A program made the position numbers and the translations under genes. Below the pieces are notes generated by a model that was not told the DNA's origin, searched no databases, and saw only the letters and a list, made by a program, of their open reading frames with translations. Of a stretch of 64,000 nt of DNA, positions 10,802 to 21,870 are shown piece after piece; within the stretch, counting starts at the first letter, position 1, and each line of letters opens with the position of its first letter. Source of the DNA: Dactylonectria macrodidyma (lineage: Eukaryota; Ascomycota; Sordariomycetes; Hypocreales; Nectriaceae); NCBI GenBank assembly GCA_020744425.1, contig JAGMUV010000012.1, forward strand, positions 1,364,001 through 1,428,000, given 5' to 3'.

Positions 10802-10809
10802 CCAGTCAG
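10802..10809 (+). repeat. Target-site duplication, right copy (hAT-A)
   Basis: CCAGTCAG, identical to 7771-7778. Confidence 0.95.
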
Positions 10810-11024
10810 GCCTTGATGCCCTTACCCATGGGCCTCTACATGGGAACCCCACTCCCATCAACGTTACATTGGGGGCTCTCGGAGGAATCATTGGCGTGAC
10901 TCTGACCATATTTGTTAGGATTCGAGGCAGGGTATTCATGGACGAGAAGGCCGAGTTGGATGTCGGTCCAGAAAGACGACGTCTCTTGTCTGTTGCCCAC
11001 GACGGCTATGTCGCGAGGAATTGA

Positions 11025-12327
11025 GCCTGTAATATAATTTCAGTGGTATGAGTGCCACGGCAGCCACAATAAACACATCGATACCTTTGTGTTAGAAACG
11101 CCCAACTTCGTACAACTAATTAGACATATCAACTCTACAAAAGAAAGGAGTCAACGGTTTTGTTTGGTATGCTTACAAAGGAGTACAAACTCTCTCAATT
11201 TACAGTTTTATATACTTTGCACTACCCTTTGTAAAAGAACCCATTTTAGCCGTTATAATCGCCTCTTTAAATGAAGAAGACTGAATCTTGGTTTCCCACG
11301 TATTCAAAGGGTCCAAGCCATACCACCAGCGGTCATTGAAATGCAGCCTTGTCGAGGCCCAACCAGAACAGGGAGCTTCAATGGAAAGGAAATTGAAGCA
11401 ATTCAGTAAAGTGCTGCCTTTAACATATGTGTCTATTTCAACCCATTCCCCTTGATTCCGATTCCAACAGATGTTTACTTATAATTTGGTGGGCGTATTT
11501 CCAAGCTTCAGAAAGATATGGGCATCAACCAGCATGTGAAGTTGCCCGCATTCCTTGGTCGTACATGCACGTTCCAATGTGTAACCGTTCGCTTGGTCTG
11601 AAATTCAGAGTCGATTGTGTGGTTCGTATCTGCCTCGCTAGTGTAGCATAGTACTGAATGACTCTAGTTTGATATCATTACTCGCAAATGCGTGTGATAA
11701 ATCCGCCGAGCGGGCATTTTGCGTGTCAGCGTGTATATATTAGTATGTCGTACGAGCTAGCACAACCGTATGTGTCAATGTATTCATCTTGTCCAGATTT
11801 TTTTATGTGATTTTGCATAACGCGGTTTGCCTGGGGGATACAAATAAGTTTGGGATGTGTTAACCCTGATCGACGACGGTTTCATACATTGTAGGCTCAG
11901 ATTCGATCATCGATGCAGTATAATCCCTTAGCCACAAGTGCACGGGGTCCATGGTAGAGCCGTTGTCTATCATACAGAGACTGTATATACCCGATACGCA
12001 GACAAAATATGGTGTGAGTCCGGACAAGCGCCATAGAGTGAAGAGGTCGTCATAGGATTGGCCAGCGCCAGGATGGATTGCGCAGTCTGCGCATATATAT
12101 TATGAGTCTGAACGTCGAATTCATCTTGAACGAGGCTGAAGAAGGGCGTAAAGGCGCAGAGAACGCAGAAGTGGTAGTACACACTTCATATATTAGATCC
12201 CGACATCTTACTACACATAGACTGGTACGCTCGGTGGGTAGCCCCGCAAGCCAGAGCGAGATCTTCGTACCAGAAAGGACATGTTGATGGGCAGAATGAA
12301 ATCACAGAGTGGCGATCCATGCAACGT
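11025..12327. other. Intergenic, no gene recognised
   Basis: Only short frames without motifs are present (for example plus 11089-11274, 11427-11651; minus 12182-11970). It holds the 3' flank of the MFS gene. Confidence 0.5.
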
Positions 12328-12660
12328 CAATCAAGAGGTTGTCAACCAGGTTGATGTCAACCAACTTAACTTAACTCAACGGAGCCTATTCTTACTAATC
12401 AACCAACTCAATATCCTCATGATATTGTGTTGGTTGCGTGGACAAGGTTGATTAGGTATTCTAGCGATGTTCCCAGACTCCGGTGTGCCGGGTAGCTCAA
12501 CCCAAGGCGGGGGCGCGCCGTTGCCGAGTTCGAGAAACAAAAGGGGAAGGTAATCGAAGTATTGAGAATGCACCTGCGTTGACACACATCTCGTTCGACG
12601 GTGGGAGATCGCGGAATAAGCACGCTTTATATGGTGTATTAGCGGATATATGTCCAACCT
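12328..12660 (+). mobile_element. Truncated hAT fragment
   Basis: Bases 12328-12380 are rich in GTTGTCAACC/GGTTGA/TCAACC words that look like hAT subterminal repeats. At about 12540-12640 the plus strand reads KGKVIEVLR and, after a frame change, APALTHISFDGGRSRNKHAL and YGV. This is closely similar to the catalytic segment of the hAT-A transposase (VIEVLRNSPGALHISFDGWT, SRNKLALYGI). Everything else of the element is missing, so it is a dead internally deleted copy of a related family. Confidence 0.6.
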
Positions 12661-12753
12661 GGTCTCGCCCTCATGTATCTTACGAGTCCCCTTTCCTGAC
12701 CGACTGCGAAGCTTCTAGATTGGATCTTCGGCAAAGAGCACGGCCACGGTTTT

Positions 12754-12755
<2 letters not shown>

Positions 12756-12784
<29 letters not shown>
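12756..12784. repeat. Poly-A run (about 29 A)
   Basis: A homopolymer just after the hAT fragment. It could be a retroposition tail or simple slippage. No duplication was found around it. Confidence 0.7.
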
Positions 12785-12786
<2 letters not shown>

Positions 12787-13204
12787 GATGAATCGCTAGA
12801 CGAAATCTCGGTTAAACCAGAGCGAAGTTATCCGTCTGAGGGATACTAAACTTACACCTTGTTGTGTTCTTGGTGATGGCAATCGACGCCAATTTCCCTC
12901 GTGATATCATCCTCAACTGCAAAGCCATGAAATCGGACAGCCACTTATCATAAGAGCAAGAGAGCTAGTTGTTTGAGGTCCATATCCCGCCAAGAGAGGA
13001 ATGACAGAAAACGCCGTCAAACCCATAGCCAGAATAACTGATGTTATGCATAAACCCTGTCAGTCTCTGGTTGCATCTCTAGGGGTTGTCCGACCCAATC
13101 CTGTAGGGTATCCTTTTACTGGAAAAGCAAGTCTCGCCTGGCTGTAAGTAGGTGTGCGGTGTCACGTCATAAATGCAAAAGTGTAAAGGTCATAATTTCA
13201 TAAA
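12785..13204. other. Intergenic, no gene recognised
   Basis: No coding frame or repeat identified. It is the 3' flank of the minus-strand gene that ends at 13205. Confidence 0.4.
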
Positions 13205-14364
13205 TCATAAGAAGGAATGGCCGGACGCCGATTGCTGGTCGTTGTTCCAGGGAGAGTCATTGATGAATGTGTCCCAAAAGAACTCATCTGTAGAGTTATT
13301 CTGGTGGGCAATGGGGTCCCAATTCATCGAATCCAGGCGGTTGCATAAGAAATCATCGTGAATATCCAGCACATTCTCTCCATTGGCGCATTCCAGCACC
13401 TCGTAAGAACTGTCTAGCCTCGTATCGCACTGCTGGTCGTACATGATCGGGTCAAACGTTTCGTGCTGGTCAAAACCTGTTATAAGCAACTTCGCCTCAA
13501 GCGGAAGCTCGGTGGTGAAAACTGATCCGTCAGAGTCGTAGTCCATGAAAGCGTCGGGTGGTATGGAATTCCCGGAAACCGACCCAACATTCGCCTGAGG
13601 TATCTCCGGGGAAGTTGTAGATTCGGGTGTCAGAGCTGACGGAGACAGGGTGCCGATATCCGCGCTGCCCAGTTGGGACTGGGAAACGCCCGAGGGTGAT
13701 TGGTTCTGGGCGCCAGGGTAAGGCTCTTGCCCGCAGTTGACGGACTGGATATCCAACGCATGCTGGTGATCGCCCTGGGCCTGCGAGGAAGTGGACGAAA
13801 TAGAGAATCGAGGCGTGGCCCATCGTTTAGATATGGTTTGATCAGCGTGATGGAAGCACTGAGCAAACTGCCGGTTGACCTCGTTCTCGCGCCAGTCCTT
13901 TTCTGTGGACGAGACCATCTGGGACATGATGGCCTGGCTCTTCAGGTACGCATCCACCTTTGAGTTCATGTCGACCGACGGTGTCTGCAGATGTTGTCCC
14001 AATATACGGTAGGATCGCAGGAGACCGTCGTCCTCTTCCTCATACATTTCGTCCATCATGACTATCTCCTTGGACACTCGAAGCGCCTTACCGGTGCGGG
14101 TCTTGTGGACCTGACTGGCCATGCGGGCAGACTGGACGCGGGCTTCGATACTGCGGTCGGATCGTCTCGAGGCGGCGACGTAGGCGCGTTCCTGGTTCTG
14201 TTGATGCGATCGTTGGGTCTGTGAAATCCAGTTAGTTGTGAATTTGGTGAAGCTTGGCAAGAGGTGTGATTAATTACCTTTTGGCGGAATGTGTGGGGAG
14301 TCATGATTGAGTTCATGGGTTCGACACTGAGATATCTCTTAGGCATGAATACAGTGGACGGCAA
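13205..14364 (-). CDS. Conserved fungal protein of unknown function
   Basis: Two exons, 14364-14278 and 14218-13205, joined across a 59-bp intron (GTAATT...TTTCACAG) in phase 0, about 366 residues. A second in-frame Met at 14346 (MPKRYLSVEPMNSIM) may be the true start. The N-terminal third is basic and helical (QQNQERAYVAASRRSDRSIE, ARMASQVHKTRTGKALRVSK) followed by an acidic patch EMYEEEDDG. The middle is Ser/Gln/Pro rich and probably disordered. The C-terminus is acidic with aromatic residues (STDEFFWDTFINDSPWNND), resembling an activation domain. I believe I recognise the N-terminal block from uncharacterised proteins of Aspergillus/Penicillium, but no domain name fits. A nuclear or transcription-related role is only a guess. 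Confidence 0.8.
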
Positions 14365-16435
14365 CGGGGAATGCTCGTCAGTGATGTGTTTTAAGCAGTG
14401 TTAACGCTAGAGGGCGTGTTGTCGGATGCAGAGACTTGATCGAGACGGGGTCCAGAGGTATATTGGTAGGGTTTGTTTCTAGTCAGCATTGATAGTTCCA
14501 ATTGATGAGTTCTAAAAACTGGCCCTTCGTAGCAAACTTATAGTTCACCTATTTCCGTGCCGAGGCATGCATGGCTTGTGAGCAGCTCGATGTATGCAGA
14601 TCAAAGTACGAACTCCCATCGAAGCGCTAGACTCGGCTTAATCAGATCAGACTGATATGAGATCTAAGAGTATCCTCATAAAGTGCATCCGTACGAAGCA
14701 CGTCGATGCCATCTGCATTTATATTTCGTACCACATAATGACGTACTGTGCCGTGGCGTGCCACAAACACACCGGGCTGTCTTCTCCTGCAACGGCGTGG
14801 CGCTGTGTTCAATCATGTACTTGTACGCCCATGCAAGGAAGCATAGTGTGTGCAGACGTACGGAAAATCCTCTCATTTCTGGGCGTTTCTTGATTATTCG
14901 GCCCCATTACCCCGCCTTGCCACAATAGCTTCTCAAGCCTGTTTCTCAAGCCTGCTTCCGAGACGAGGCGTCCCGAACCAAGCTTTCCACTGGATAAAGG
15001 GAGCGGGGCTTCAGCTCCGTGACGTGGGCAACCCAGTATGCCAGGTTTGCCTGGCGCTAACAGAGCCCTGACGGGGGTTAGTCGTCATACCAGCCACACA
15101 TAGTCAACAACAGATCGACGATAGAATTTAGGACTGGACAATGTATTCACTAAGTTGCAGGTTTTACTTTCTTTCTGTTGCTCTCCTATCCATTCCCCTA
15201 CGGCCCCCAGGTACGCCACTCGGCCAAACACTCGGCCAAACACTCGGCCAATAGCTCCAGCGAGTGCTACCACAGTACCACAAAACGCGGCACCCAGAAA
15301 CACCGGCACGAATGCTCCGCACTGCGACAAAAGCTCCTTCGCTCCCACTGGCTCCCCTGCTCTGTGTCTGGTTCCTCACCCAGTTAAGACTTTGAAGACA
15401 CTGAGACACGGAAGGTTCCGAGATATCCCTGTAACAGGCATCAGTATCAGGCACTGCATCCTTAATTTTCCGGAATTCTCCTCCACCCCCTCTCGACCGG
15501 ATGCAACGTATGTCAGCAATGACATATGGCAATTTCGTCATTATTGCATCACGCCCTGTCCTCCAAACTCCCGAGTACACGAATAGTGAGTGAGTGCACA
15601 GTGTAACGGCTCGATCGACACGAGTGAGAGCTCATGTCCTAATCGACACTACTAGCAAGCTCAGCAAACTCAGGTCCTGTTCCGGTCTCCCATACAATCC
15701 TAGCGCCAACGAAGTAACCTAGACCAAATCCGCCGGAGATGCTGCAATGCTGTTGTGTCACAATCATCACGTCGTCGTAATCATTAACCCTTTGACCGTC
15801 GCAAGGCAACACACGAGGAGCCAATAATATCTGCTAGGTCTCCTGGACACATCTTGCCAAACCTTGACAATACCTCGTTCAGTGGCATATTATCCGAGTA
15901 AGTCTGTATGAACAATCCAATTGCGCCTGTGCGTAACAATACAAATCTACAGAGCACTAACGCTGTGGCAGAGGTTGACAGCAAGGGAAACGCAGACCCG
16001 CTCGTCCTATTTCTATTGAAGTTGTATTTGTGGATGGGCAGAACCAGCCAATGCGGCCGAGCACCAGATTTCAGATGGAACGGCCAGTGTATGGCAGCAT
16101 ATCCAACAGCGAGGAGCATTGCGGCACGCGGTCTGATCTTGACGCAGTATGGTGGAAACATAAAGGGCAGGGTTCAGATAGATACATTGCTGCTAGGACG
16201 ATGGCGGTGAAGTGAAAAGTCAGATGGGTGGAAGGCGAGCAAGTGGTAAGTGAATCAATCGCAGGCGCCAATTGTTATGGCCAGAACGTGTCGGTATGGG
16301 GTTAGTACATCCTTTCAGGTGGAAGGAAATGCCAGTCCATCACCACCTCCTTCCTACCACATCTACCTGATACATAGAACATAAAGCGGGCCCCGCGTCA
16401 CGGAAACGCCAAGACAACGAAGCCTCAATTAATGG
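14365..16435. other. Long gap with no supported gene
   Basis: Frames such as plus 15155-15586 and minus 16161-15784 and 15824-15639 exist. The minus ones have hydrophobic stretches (for example around SATALVLCRFVLLRTGAIGL), so a degraded membrane-protein gene is possible. I could not join them into a consistent exon set. A 12-bp tandem repeat lies at 15217-15251. Confidence 0.35.
15217..15251. repeat. 12-bp tandem repeat, about 3 copies
   Basis: CACTCGGCCAAA repeated three times, the last copy incomplete. Confidence 0.85.
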
Positions 16436-16614
16436 ATGATGGAGAACCTCGCCGATAATTGGACTATCAACATGACCAACTCCACTGATTTGGGTGAGGA
16501 TGTCTCACCTGCACAGCCGGGTTACCTTCAGCTGTTCATCTACTTCGGTATTGTGTTCCTCATTACCCTGATGTACTCCTCGCTTTGGTGCGTTCTTCTC
16601 GCATACCAATGAGT

Positions 16615-16645
<31 letters not shown>

Positions 16646-17109
16646 ACATACATTCAACTTTCTCCTTGATAATTAATAGCAGCCGCAGGTATTTTCTAAC
16701 GCGACTAAACGCGGACGGGTGGGTGGTCATCCATCCAGATGATCTAGAGACTGCCAGACGTCCCTATGCAGTTGAAACCCTTGATCAAGTAGTTCCAGCC
16801 CAGACTTATAGGAAATGGAAAGCCGAAACAAAAGATGGTGGGAAATCCGCTGAACGACCCAGAACCTTTCTCGACTGGTATGCTTCCAATCAATCAGCTC
16901 ACATGTGGTTAGGATCTAACACTCCACATCCTAGCGTCATTTGCCTAGAGACATTGCAGGATAGTGACAAGGTCCGTCACTTACCGTGCGGTCACATCTT
17001 CCACTCAAATTGCATCACTATGTGGTTCTTGAAAAGTCGCGACACCTGTCCGGTTTTCAAACTTTGCTACATGTGTCAGAGAGCCAGCAGCTCAGGCAAT
17101 CGCCTGTAG
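16436..17109 (+). CDS. Membrane-anchored RING-type protein (possible E3 ligase), last zinc ligand lost
   Basis: Three exons: 16436-16587, 16680-16877 and 16935-17109, about 174 residues. The second intron (GTATGC, CTAAC branch, CCTAG) must be removed to create the first RING cysteine (TG joined to C gives the Cys of CVICLETL); unspliced, that position reads Ser. A single membrane helix (YLQLFIYFGIVFLITLMY) lies near residues 29-46. The RING-H2 pattern reads CxxC ... LPCGHIFHSNC ... TCPVF. The final ligand expected after TCPV is Phe instead of Cys. Family members transfer ubiquitin from membranes. Here one zinc site is predicted to be damaged, so function is doubtful. The first intron carries a run of about 27 T. 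Confidence 0.7.
16619..16645 (+). repeat. Poly-T run inside RING gene intron 1
   Basis: About 27 consecutive T between donor 16588 and acceptor 16679. It enlarges the intron to about 92 bp and may serve as the pyrimidine tract. Confidence 0.75.
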
Positions 17110-17506
17110 CCGAAAGGTGCGATCCATCAAGGAGGTGTTGGGGGGGGGGGTTGGATTCCATAGCTCCTTGACAGGCTGGCAGGAGGATCAACTCCCCAAC
17201 CCCTCACTGTCCTGAACGACTTGAAACACGCTCTCCAGCGGGCATTTGAAATCTCAGCTATAGGGTGGGTATAGTGATGAGTCGTAATGCAAAATGGGTT
17301 GTGAGGCAGAAGTAGATAGGGTCAACCGGACTATGTAACTAGACTGCGTTGTGCTTTTCCTCTGCACACACAATTTAGACCCTTCAACATCACCAACTTC
17401 ACATTACATTATGTCATTAATCGATTCGCGTGAGATCGAAGCTGGAGTTGGGGTTGCACCAGAGGGGGTCGGAGGGGTTAGCTTGTCCGTGAGATGTTAC
17501 ATTTGT

Positions 17507-17995
17507 ACTCGAAGCGCATCGACAAGGCGCTGCCGGGTAGGCACGCCCGTGCGCTATACGACTCGCTAAAAAGAAAAGAATCGGACGTGACGCCCAGCCT
17601 CGGACCGGAATGATGCGACTGAACAGTTATCTTCACAGGATAGGGGCAGCGGAATCGGACATATGCAATTGTGGTCAAGCAGCAGAGACGATTGAGCGCT
17701 TCCTCTTCCGATGCAAAAGTGGACAATGCAACGGGAAGCCATTTTTAAGTGCTCATGAACAGTGCTCAGGAACAAAGATTGGGAATTTGTCGTTCTTCTT
17801 GGGAGGAAAAGCTGCGTCGGGCGACGAAAAGGCCTGCATGTTAAACAGGCTCGATGCGGACCAGCAGCATCGGCAAACTAACCTCTAGCGTGCGACTATA
17901 CTAACAAAAAGCAGCCTCGATTTGGCAGACCGTGCTTCAGCTGCCGAAGATAGGATGCTGAACACTTGCAGAATTTGGCCTTCAAGCAGGCCTGT
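17507..17995 (+). mobile_element. 5'-truncated Tad-type LINE fragment (3' end only)
   Basis: The plus strand reads KRIDKALPGRHARALYDSLK (17510-17570) and, after a frame change, MMRLNSYLHRIGAAESDICN, CGQAAETIERFLFRC and NLSFFLGGKAASGDEK. This matches the C-terminal domain of the full LINE at 31900-32280 ([51 protein letters not shown]). The following non-coding DNA (17930-17990, GCTTCAG ... GATAGGATGCTGAACACTTG) also matches the LINE 3' UTR (32378-32440). It is a separate, decayed family member. Confidence 0.8.
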
Positions 17996-18106
17996 CAAGG
18001 AACAAGCAGCGACGAGGTTGAGCAGCAAGCGATTAGACGACGCTCCCTGGGGCTTGGGGTGTCAGGCACCAAATGTTCTGAAATGTGAACTAGATTGTGT
18101 CAGGGC

Positions 18107-18631
18107 CTATAGGGACTTCCCTCCTGGCGAAATCCAATCCAATCCAACCGTAAGTGACTCCGCAGAGCTTCTGAGGGGGGTCGTTCTCGATATGGACTCA
18201 GGGTGGGCGGCCGGGTCCAACTCCTCAATCGACAATCCTTTGTTGACGCAACAAAAGACGGCTCTTTGATCCGACCCCGAGGGCAGCGTATCGATTGTCT
18301 CTCTTCTCCCTATGACGTATTCTCGCAGGTCATCTTTCCCCCTTTCATCTGACTCGTCCACCGAATAATCCGACGTCGAGTTTGCAGCTAATGGATCCAA
18401 TGGCAGCCACCGAAAGCATCCCACGAATCAAAGGCCTATGGAGTCTAGTCCGTAAATCACTAAGCCTTGGAGCTCCTCCAAGCGAATCTCGTTAATGTCC
18501 CCATCCCCAAGCCACCCTTGGCTCGTCTCTGTGTACAGCCCAACAGCCCCTTGTTGAACAACCTGCGGCCACGGTCCGCTTCCCCATCGCAACTCTAATT
18601 TTTCTCTCCTGGACGCGTCAAACACCTCCAT
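18107..18631 (-). pseudogene. Hypothetical reading frame interrupted by one TGA
   Basis: From 18631 a minus frame runs 67 codons (MEVFDASRREKLELRWGSGP, LYTETSQGWLGDGDINEIRL), meets TGA at 18430-18428, and continues in the same frame for 107 more codons (FVGCFRWLPLDPL, ESDERGKDDLREYVIGRRET). A CGA to TGA change would explain the stop. The composition looks protein-like, but I do not recognise the family and cannot rule out chance. It lies just after the LINE fragment. Confidence 0.35.
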
Positions 18632-19704
18632 TCGACCTTAGTTTGCCACTAACGCCGAGTCCCCGGAGATTAAGCTCCGTCGTCTCGAACTCGTGTCAAT
18701 ACTCTTCTTGGCTTGCTGCCTGTTCATATGTCACAATCGCCACTTCTCGACTCTTTTAATTTTATTTCCATCAGGGTTGTCCAGTCTTGTTTGCTTCTCC
18801 TCTTTTTTTTTTCAAGCCAAAACCTGGATTGCAAGCCACACCAGCCATTGATGCATCTAAGCAACTCTCCCCTCAGCCGATTTCAACCCGATCACCTGAT
18901 GACATCTCTACCCAGCTCACTGCTACGACATCAAGTTGCGGCTGAAGTTAATTCGAATACTTAAGTGGTCTAATGGGTATGTATGGACTTCTCTCGGTCC
19001 ATCTCGGGCCCCTTCGTGACCGTTTTACGCATACGCTAATTGGACACCAAGCATCAAAGACAAGTACAACGGGCTATCGGTTCTGATAAGATGTACGATC
19101 CAAGGCTGCCGGAGAGCAACCACGTAAAAGTGACCGGTGGATGACGCAAGTAGTTGTTCAAGGTTAGCCTCGTGAGCAAGGGAGAATAGACTTTCGAGAT
19201 GGAGCGTGTGTGACACAATAAAATCATCCTATGTTCGTTTTCCTCCTCCAAGGAGGATTGGGGAAGCCGAGGGGAAACACAAGGCAAGCACAAGCAAAGA
19301 CAACGGCGAGTTTGAAATGAGCGCGTGTGAAAGAGCCAACAAAATAATGGCCTTACTGTGGCGGGAGTGGCTAAACCCAGGCTGTCTGCCTGGGTTATGC
19401 GATTTGACTGAGACTGTATCTATCAGTAACTAGTGGTTTTAGCCTCCAAGCCGTACCCCGCCCCGGTGTTGTTGTGCCTCTAACAGTTAGCGCCTAGATA
19501 GGGGTCTCAGGGAGCGTGACTGATAAGGTCTTTTTATAAGCTACTTCCTTTTCATGTGGAAGATCGGCCTGACCCCCTTGTCGTGTCCGTCTTGGAGGTC
19601 CTTAGGCACTGAGGAGATAGGTACAAAAACAATTAACTAGGCTTAAGGTAATAATATGTGGCTACCAATATGCCAGCAGATGATGCGTCCGTGACCAAGG
19701 GAGC
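18632..19704. other. No gene recognised
   Basis: Short frames only. Around 19480-19510 a sequence resembling a retrotransposon primer-binding context (AACAGTTAGCGCCTAGATAG) suggests old LTR-element DNA, but nothing coding survives. Confidence 0.35.
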
Positions 19705-19874
19705 TGTAACGGGTCAGGCCCACTTGGCTGGCGGCTCTGCCGCCAAGCCCGAATTCTTCTCTACCGCGCCATCGAGTTGATTCTCGAATCTTCTATATTA
19801 AAGAAGATATAACGCGTCTTCACGCACCCAGTTTGTATTTAGATTCTTTCTATTCTTCATCTTGAAAGTAAACA
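19705..19874. repeat. Possible solo LTR (about 170 bp)
   Basis: The segment begins TGTAACGGGTCAGGCC and ends GAAAGTAAACA, giving TG...CA ends with short TGT/ACA inverted tips. AT-rich decay is seen inside. It resembles short Gypsy LTRs of Aspergillus-type genomes. No flanking duplication and no second copy were found, so this is tentative. Confidence 0.35.
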
Positions 19875-21198
19875 GCATAGGGACTAGTTAGTTGAATCAA
19901 CTCGCTAGAGGCCTTTCACAGGAGCTTTCCCCGTATTCTGCGACCCGCGAAGATGTTGAAAGTACCTCCAAGACGGAATTCACCTTGTGACTACTGCAAT
20001 GACCCATATTTCGGCATGCAACCGGGGGGCTAAAAGAGGGAGAAAAAAAAAAGAACAGGGATGGGACAAATACATGGTCATGACGCGTGTCCCTGGACGT
20101 TTCTTCCTCCTCTTTGCCTCATCCCTTGAGCCCTTGTATCAATTGAATTGACAGGTACGTGAACTTGGCGTTCCGGAGGTTGTGGTTTGCCTCTCAACCC
20201 GTTCTCAACCTCTCATGGCTGAACGGGCTTCCTCTTGCTAGGGACGGGCTTTGCATCCTTGCCCGTCGGCACTACTTCCCACGTCACGGTTCAATCATCT
20301 GGCTGGACAGCTGGTTGGAAATCACAGGCCAAGGCTTGATAGCCTCCTAAGCCCTCCATCTGGCTTGCTGAAATATTGCCCCTTACCGCCTACCAAACGG
20401 GATAATGTTTGATAATTCGAGGTGACATGGGACGTCGCCATACATGAGAGATCGGCGCTGTCATCAACACCTGACCATCATGCTCTCACTTTGACATTGA
20501 GGCCGTCCAAGAACCTCCATATCTTTTATGTTATCGCTGCCGAGGGAAGCAAAGGCATCTTGTACATGCAATCTCTTGCCCACCTATACCCCAGCCTGAC
20601 CGCCCTGCATACTTCATCGGAGGTTCTTCCCCCCCGTGGCCGAGGAAGGCGTTTGTATGTCATGTGAAAGTTGAAACAAGTCACACGGCCAAGACAGTGC
20701 CAAGAACAAATAGCGGCAGAAACTGCGAGAAGGGGCAAACGGACCCATATCGTAAAATCACCGGGGGAGGCGTGTCATGTCAAACTCCGGTCTTGTCCAA
20801 GGCATATATATATATAACGGGGTGCCCACTTCGCTAACCTGCCTGCACAATGAGTTCAAGGTTCAGTTTGTAGACGTACCTCCACGGTACTTCACTTATA
20901 CACAACTAACAGGATCGACCATGGCCCATGGTGAAGTCAAGCCACCAGGATAAGCATAGAACCGCCAAACATCCTCACGTGCTCCTTCCGTGGTAGAAGA
21001 TAATAAAACAGCCCTCCTCACGGCCACCCCTCTCATCAATGGCCGCAGTCGTCCCAAAGCAATTAAGTTGCGCCAGCCCAAACGTTTAATTATCGCCCCT
21101 GCGACTACTCCGCCAGAGCCGCTGTTGGAGCGAGGAAGTCCCCTTGGGTAAGGCGAGGCCCCCCTGACAACTGATGAAAAGCCTGCTTGTTAATACTC
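19875..21198. other. No gene recognised
   Basis: Frames at plus 20159-20350 and 20422-20667 have no motif. A short (TA)n run is at 20806-20817. A splice-acceptor-like TTAATACTCATGCAG at 21189-21203 could indicate an upstream exon for the next gene. Confidence 0.35.
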
Positions 21199-21870
21199 AT
21201 GCAGAGTTACTTCATTTTCCCTGAAGGTCCCAGCAGTCGAGTCCAGAATCCACATCCATTTCAACACCAAACAGACATTGGAATGGAGTGCCCTGAACCC
21301 TTCGACGTTCCCGCTGGGCCTACACCCGTCCATCGCGAATGGTATATGTCCAATACGAACAAGGAACTGCCCGTGTCTCACTCAAATACCCCTGTGACCT
21401 CGTATCTCCTACCAGGATTCTATGATAATCCATTGCCCATAGGCAAATACTACCCCTCCAACTACGAGCAGCGGAATAGCAGTCAGAAGACCTTACAACA
21501 ACCATTGTCGGGATCCCTTTCCTCCAATACCACACATGGCTCCCAAATGGGTCTCCGAACAACTGACCAATCCCCACTGGAAATTCCCGAGTCAGAAGTC
21601 AGACACAGGTTGCAACAGTATAAGCGTGATATAATTTTCCAGGCCAGCAAGGCTGCTAGCGACCTTATACGCGGCCCACCTATCTCTGACAAAAAGTTGG
21701 GGGATGGTATGTCCCTCAGCGGCATCCCTATTGGGGATATTCGATTCGCTGCGCCAGCGCTTCATAAGCCGGGTTCTCCACGACTACTCCCCGTGGACAG
21801 TCCTGGCCCAGTGACCCCGATGGACCTTGAATGCATTAGTGGCGGCGGTTCCCTGGACAAGCAAGGGTAG
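21199..21870 (+). CDS. Hypothetical Pro/Ser-rich protein
   Basis: An open frame of about 223 residues from the first ATG at 21199. It is rich in Pro, Ser, Gly and Asn and looks disordered except for a short charged helix (EIPESEVRHRLQQYKRDIIF, about residues 133-152, running on into ASKAASDLIRGP). No known domain, signal peptide or membrane segment is visible. The long open frame and even composition argue for a real gene, possibly with an upstream exon. The function cannot be inferred. Confidence 0.5.
   Translation: MQSYFIFPEGPSSRVQNPHPFQHQTDIGMECPEPFDVPAGPTPVHREWYMSNTNKELPVSHSNTPVTSYLLPGFYDNPLPIGKYYPSNYEQRNSSQKTLQQPLSGSLSSNTTHGSQMGLRTTDQSPLEIPESEVRHRLQQYKRDIIFQASKAASDLIRGPPISDKKLGDGMSLSGIPIGDIRFAAPALHKPGSPRLLPVDSPGPVTPMDLECISGGGSLDKQG

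Larger units (their letters stand above)
6098..11024 (+). pseudogene. FMP42-like MFS transporter gene split by a hAT insertion
   Basis: Host exons are 6098-6332, 6392-7634 and 7684-7778 plus 10810-11024. The introns (6333-6391, 7635-7683) have GT-AG ends, and the first has a CTGAC branch site. Exon 2 opens with a membrane helix (VIACWLASGIVFGFAAL), then the MFS loop signature DRFGRRA, a charged cytosolic loop (about residues 270-330, KRK and acidic), and further helices. After 7778 the frame enters the transposon, and it resumes in register at 10810 (GLDALTHGPLHGNP, then a final helix). Without the insert and one copy of the 8-bp duplication the protein would be about 595 residues, normal for this family. 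The substrate is unknown; yeast FMP42 relatives are MFS proteins of the SLC43-like group. As it stands the last helix and tail are lost. Confidence 0.85.

Noticed and set aside
15085..15586. Overlapping plus and minus frames around 15.1-15.6 kb
   Set aside because: Length is inflated by the 12-bp tandem repeat; no family resemblance on either strand.
19440..19874. Complete LTR retrotransposon
   Set aside because: Only one LTR-like block and a primer-site-like phrase; no second LTR, no gag-pol, no duplication.
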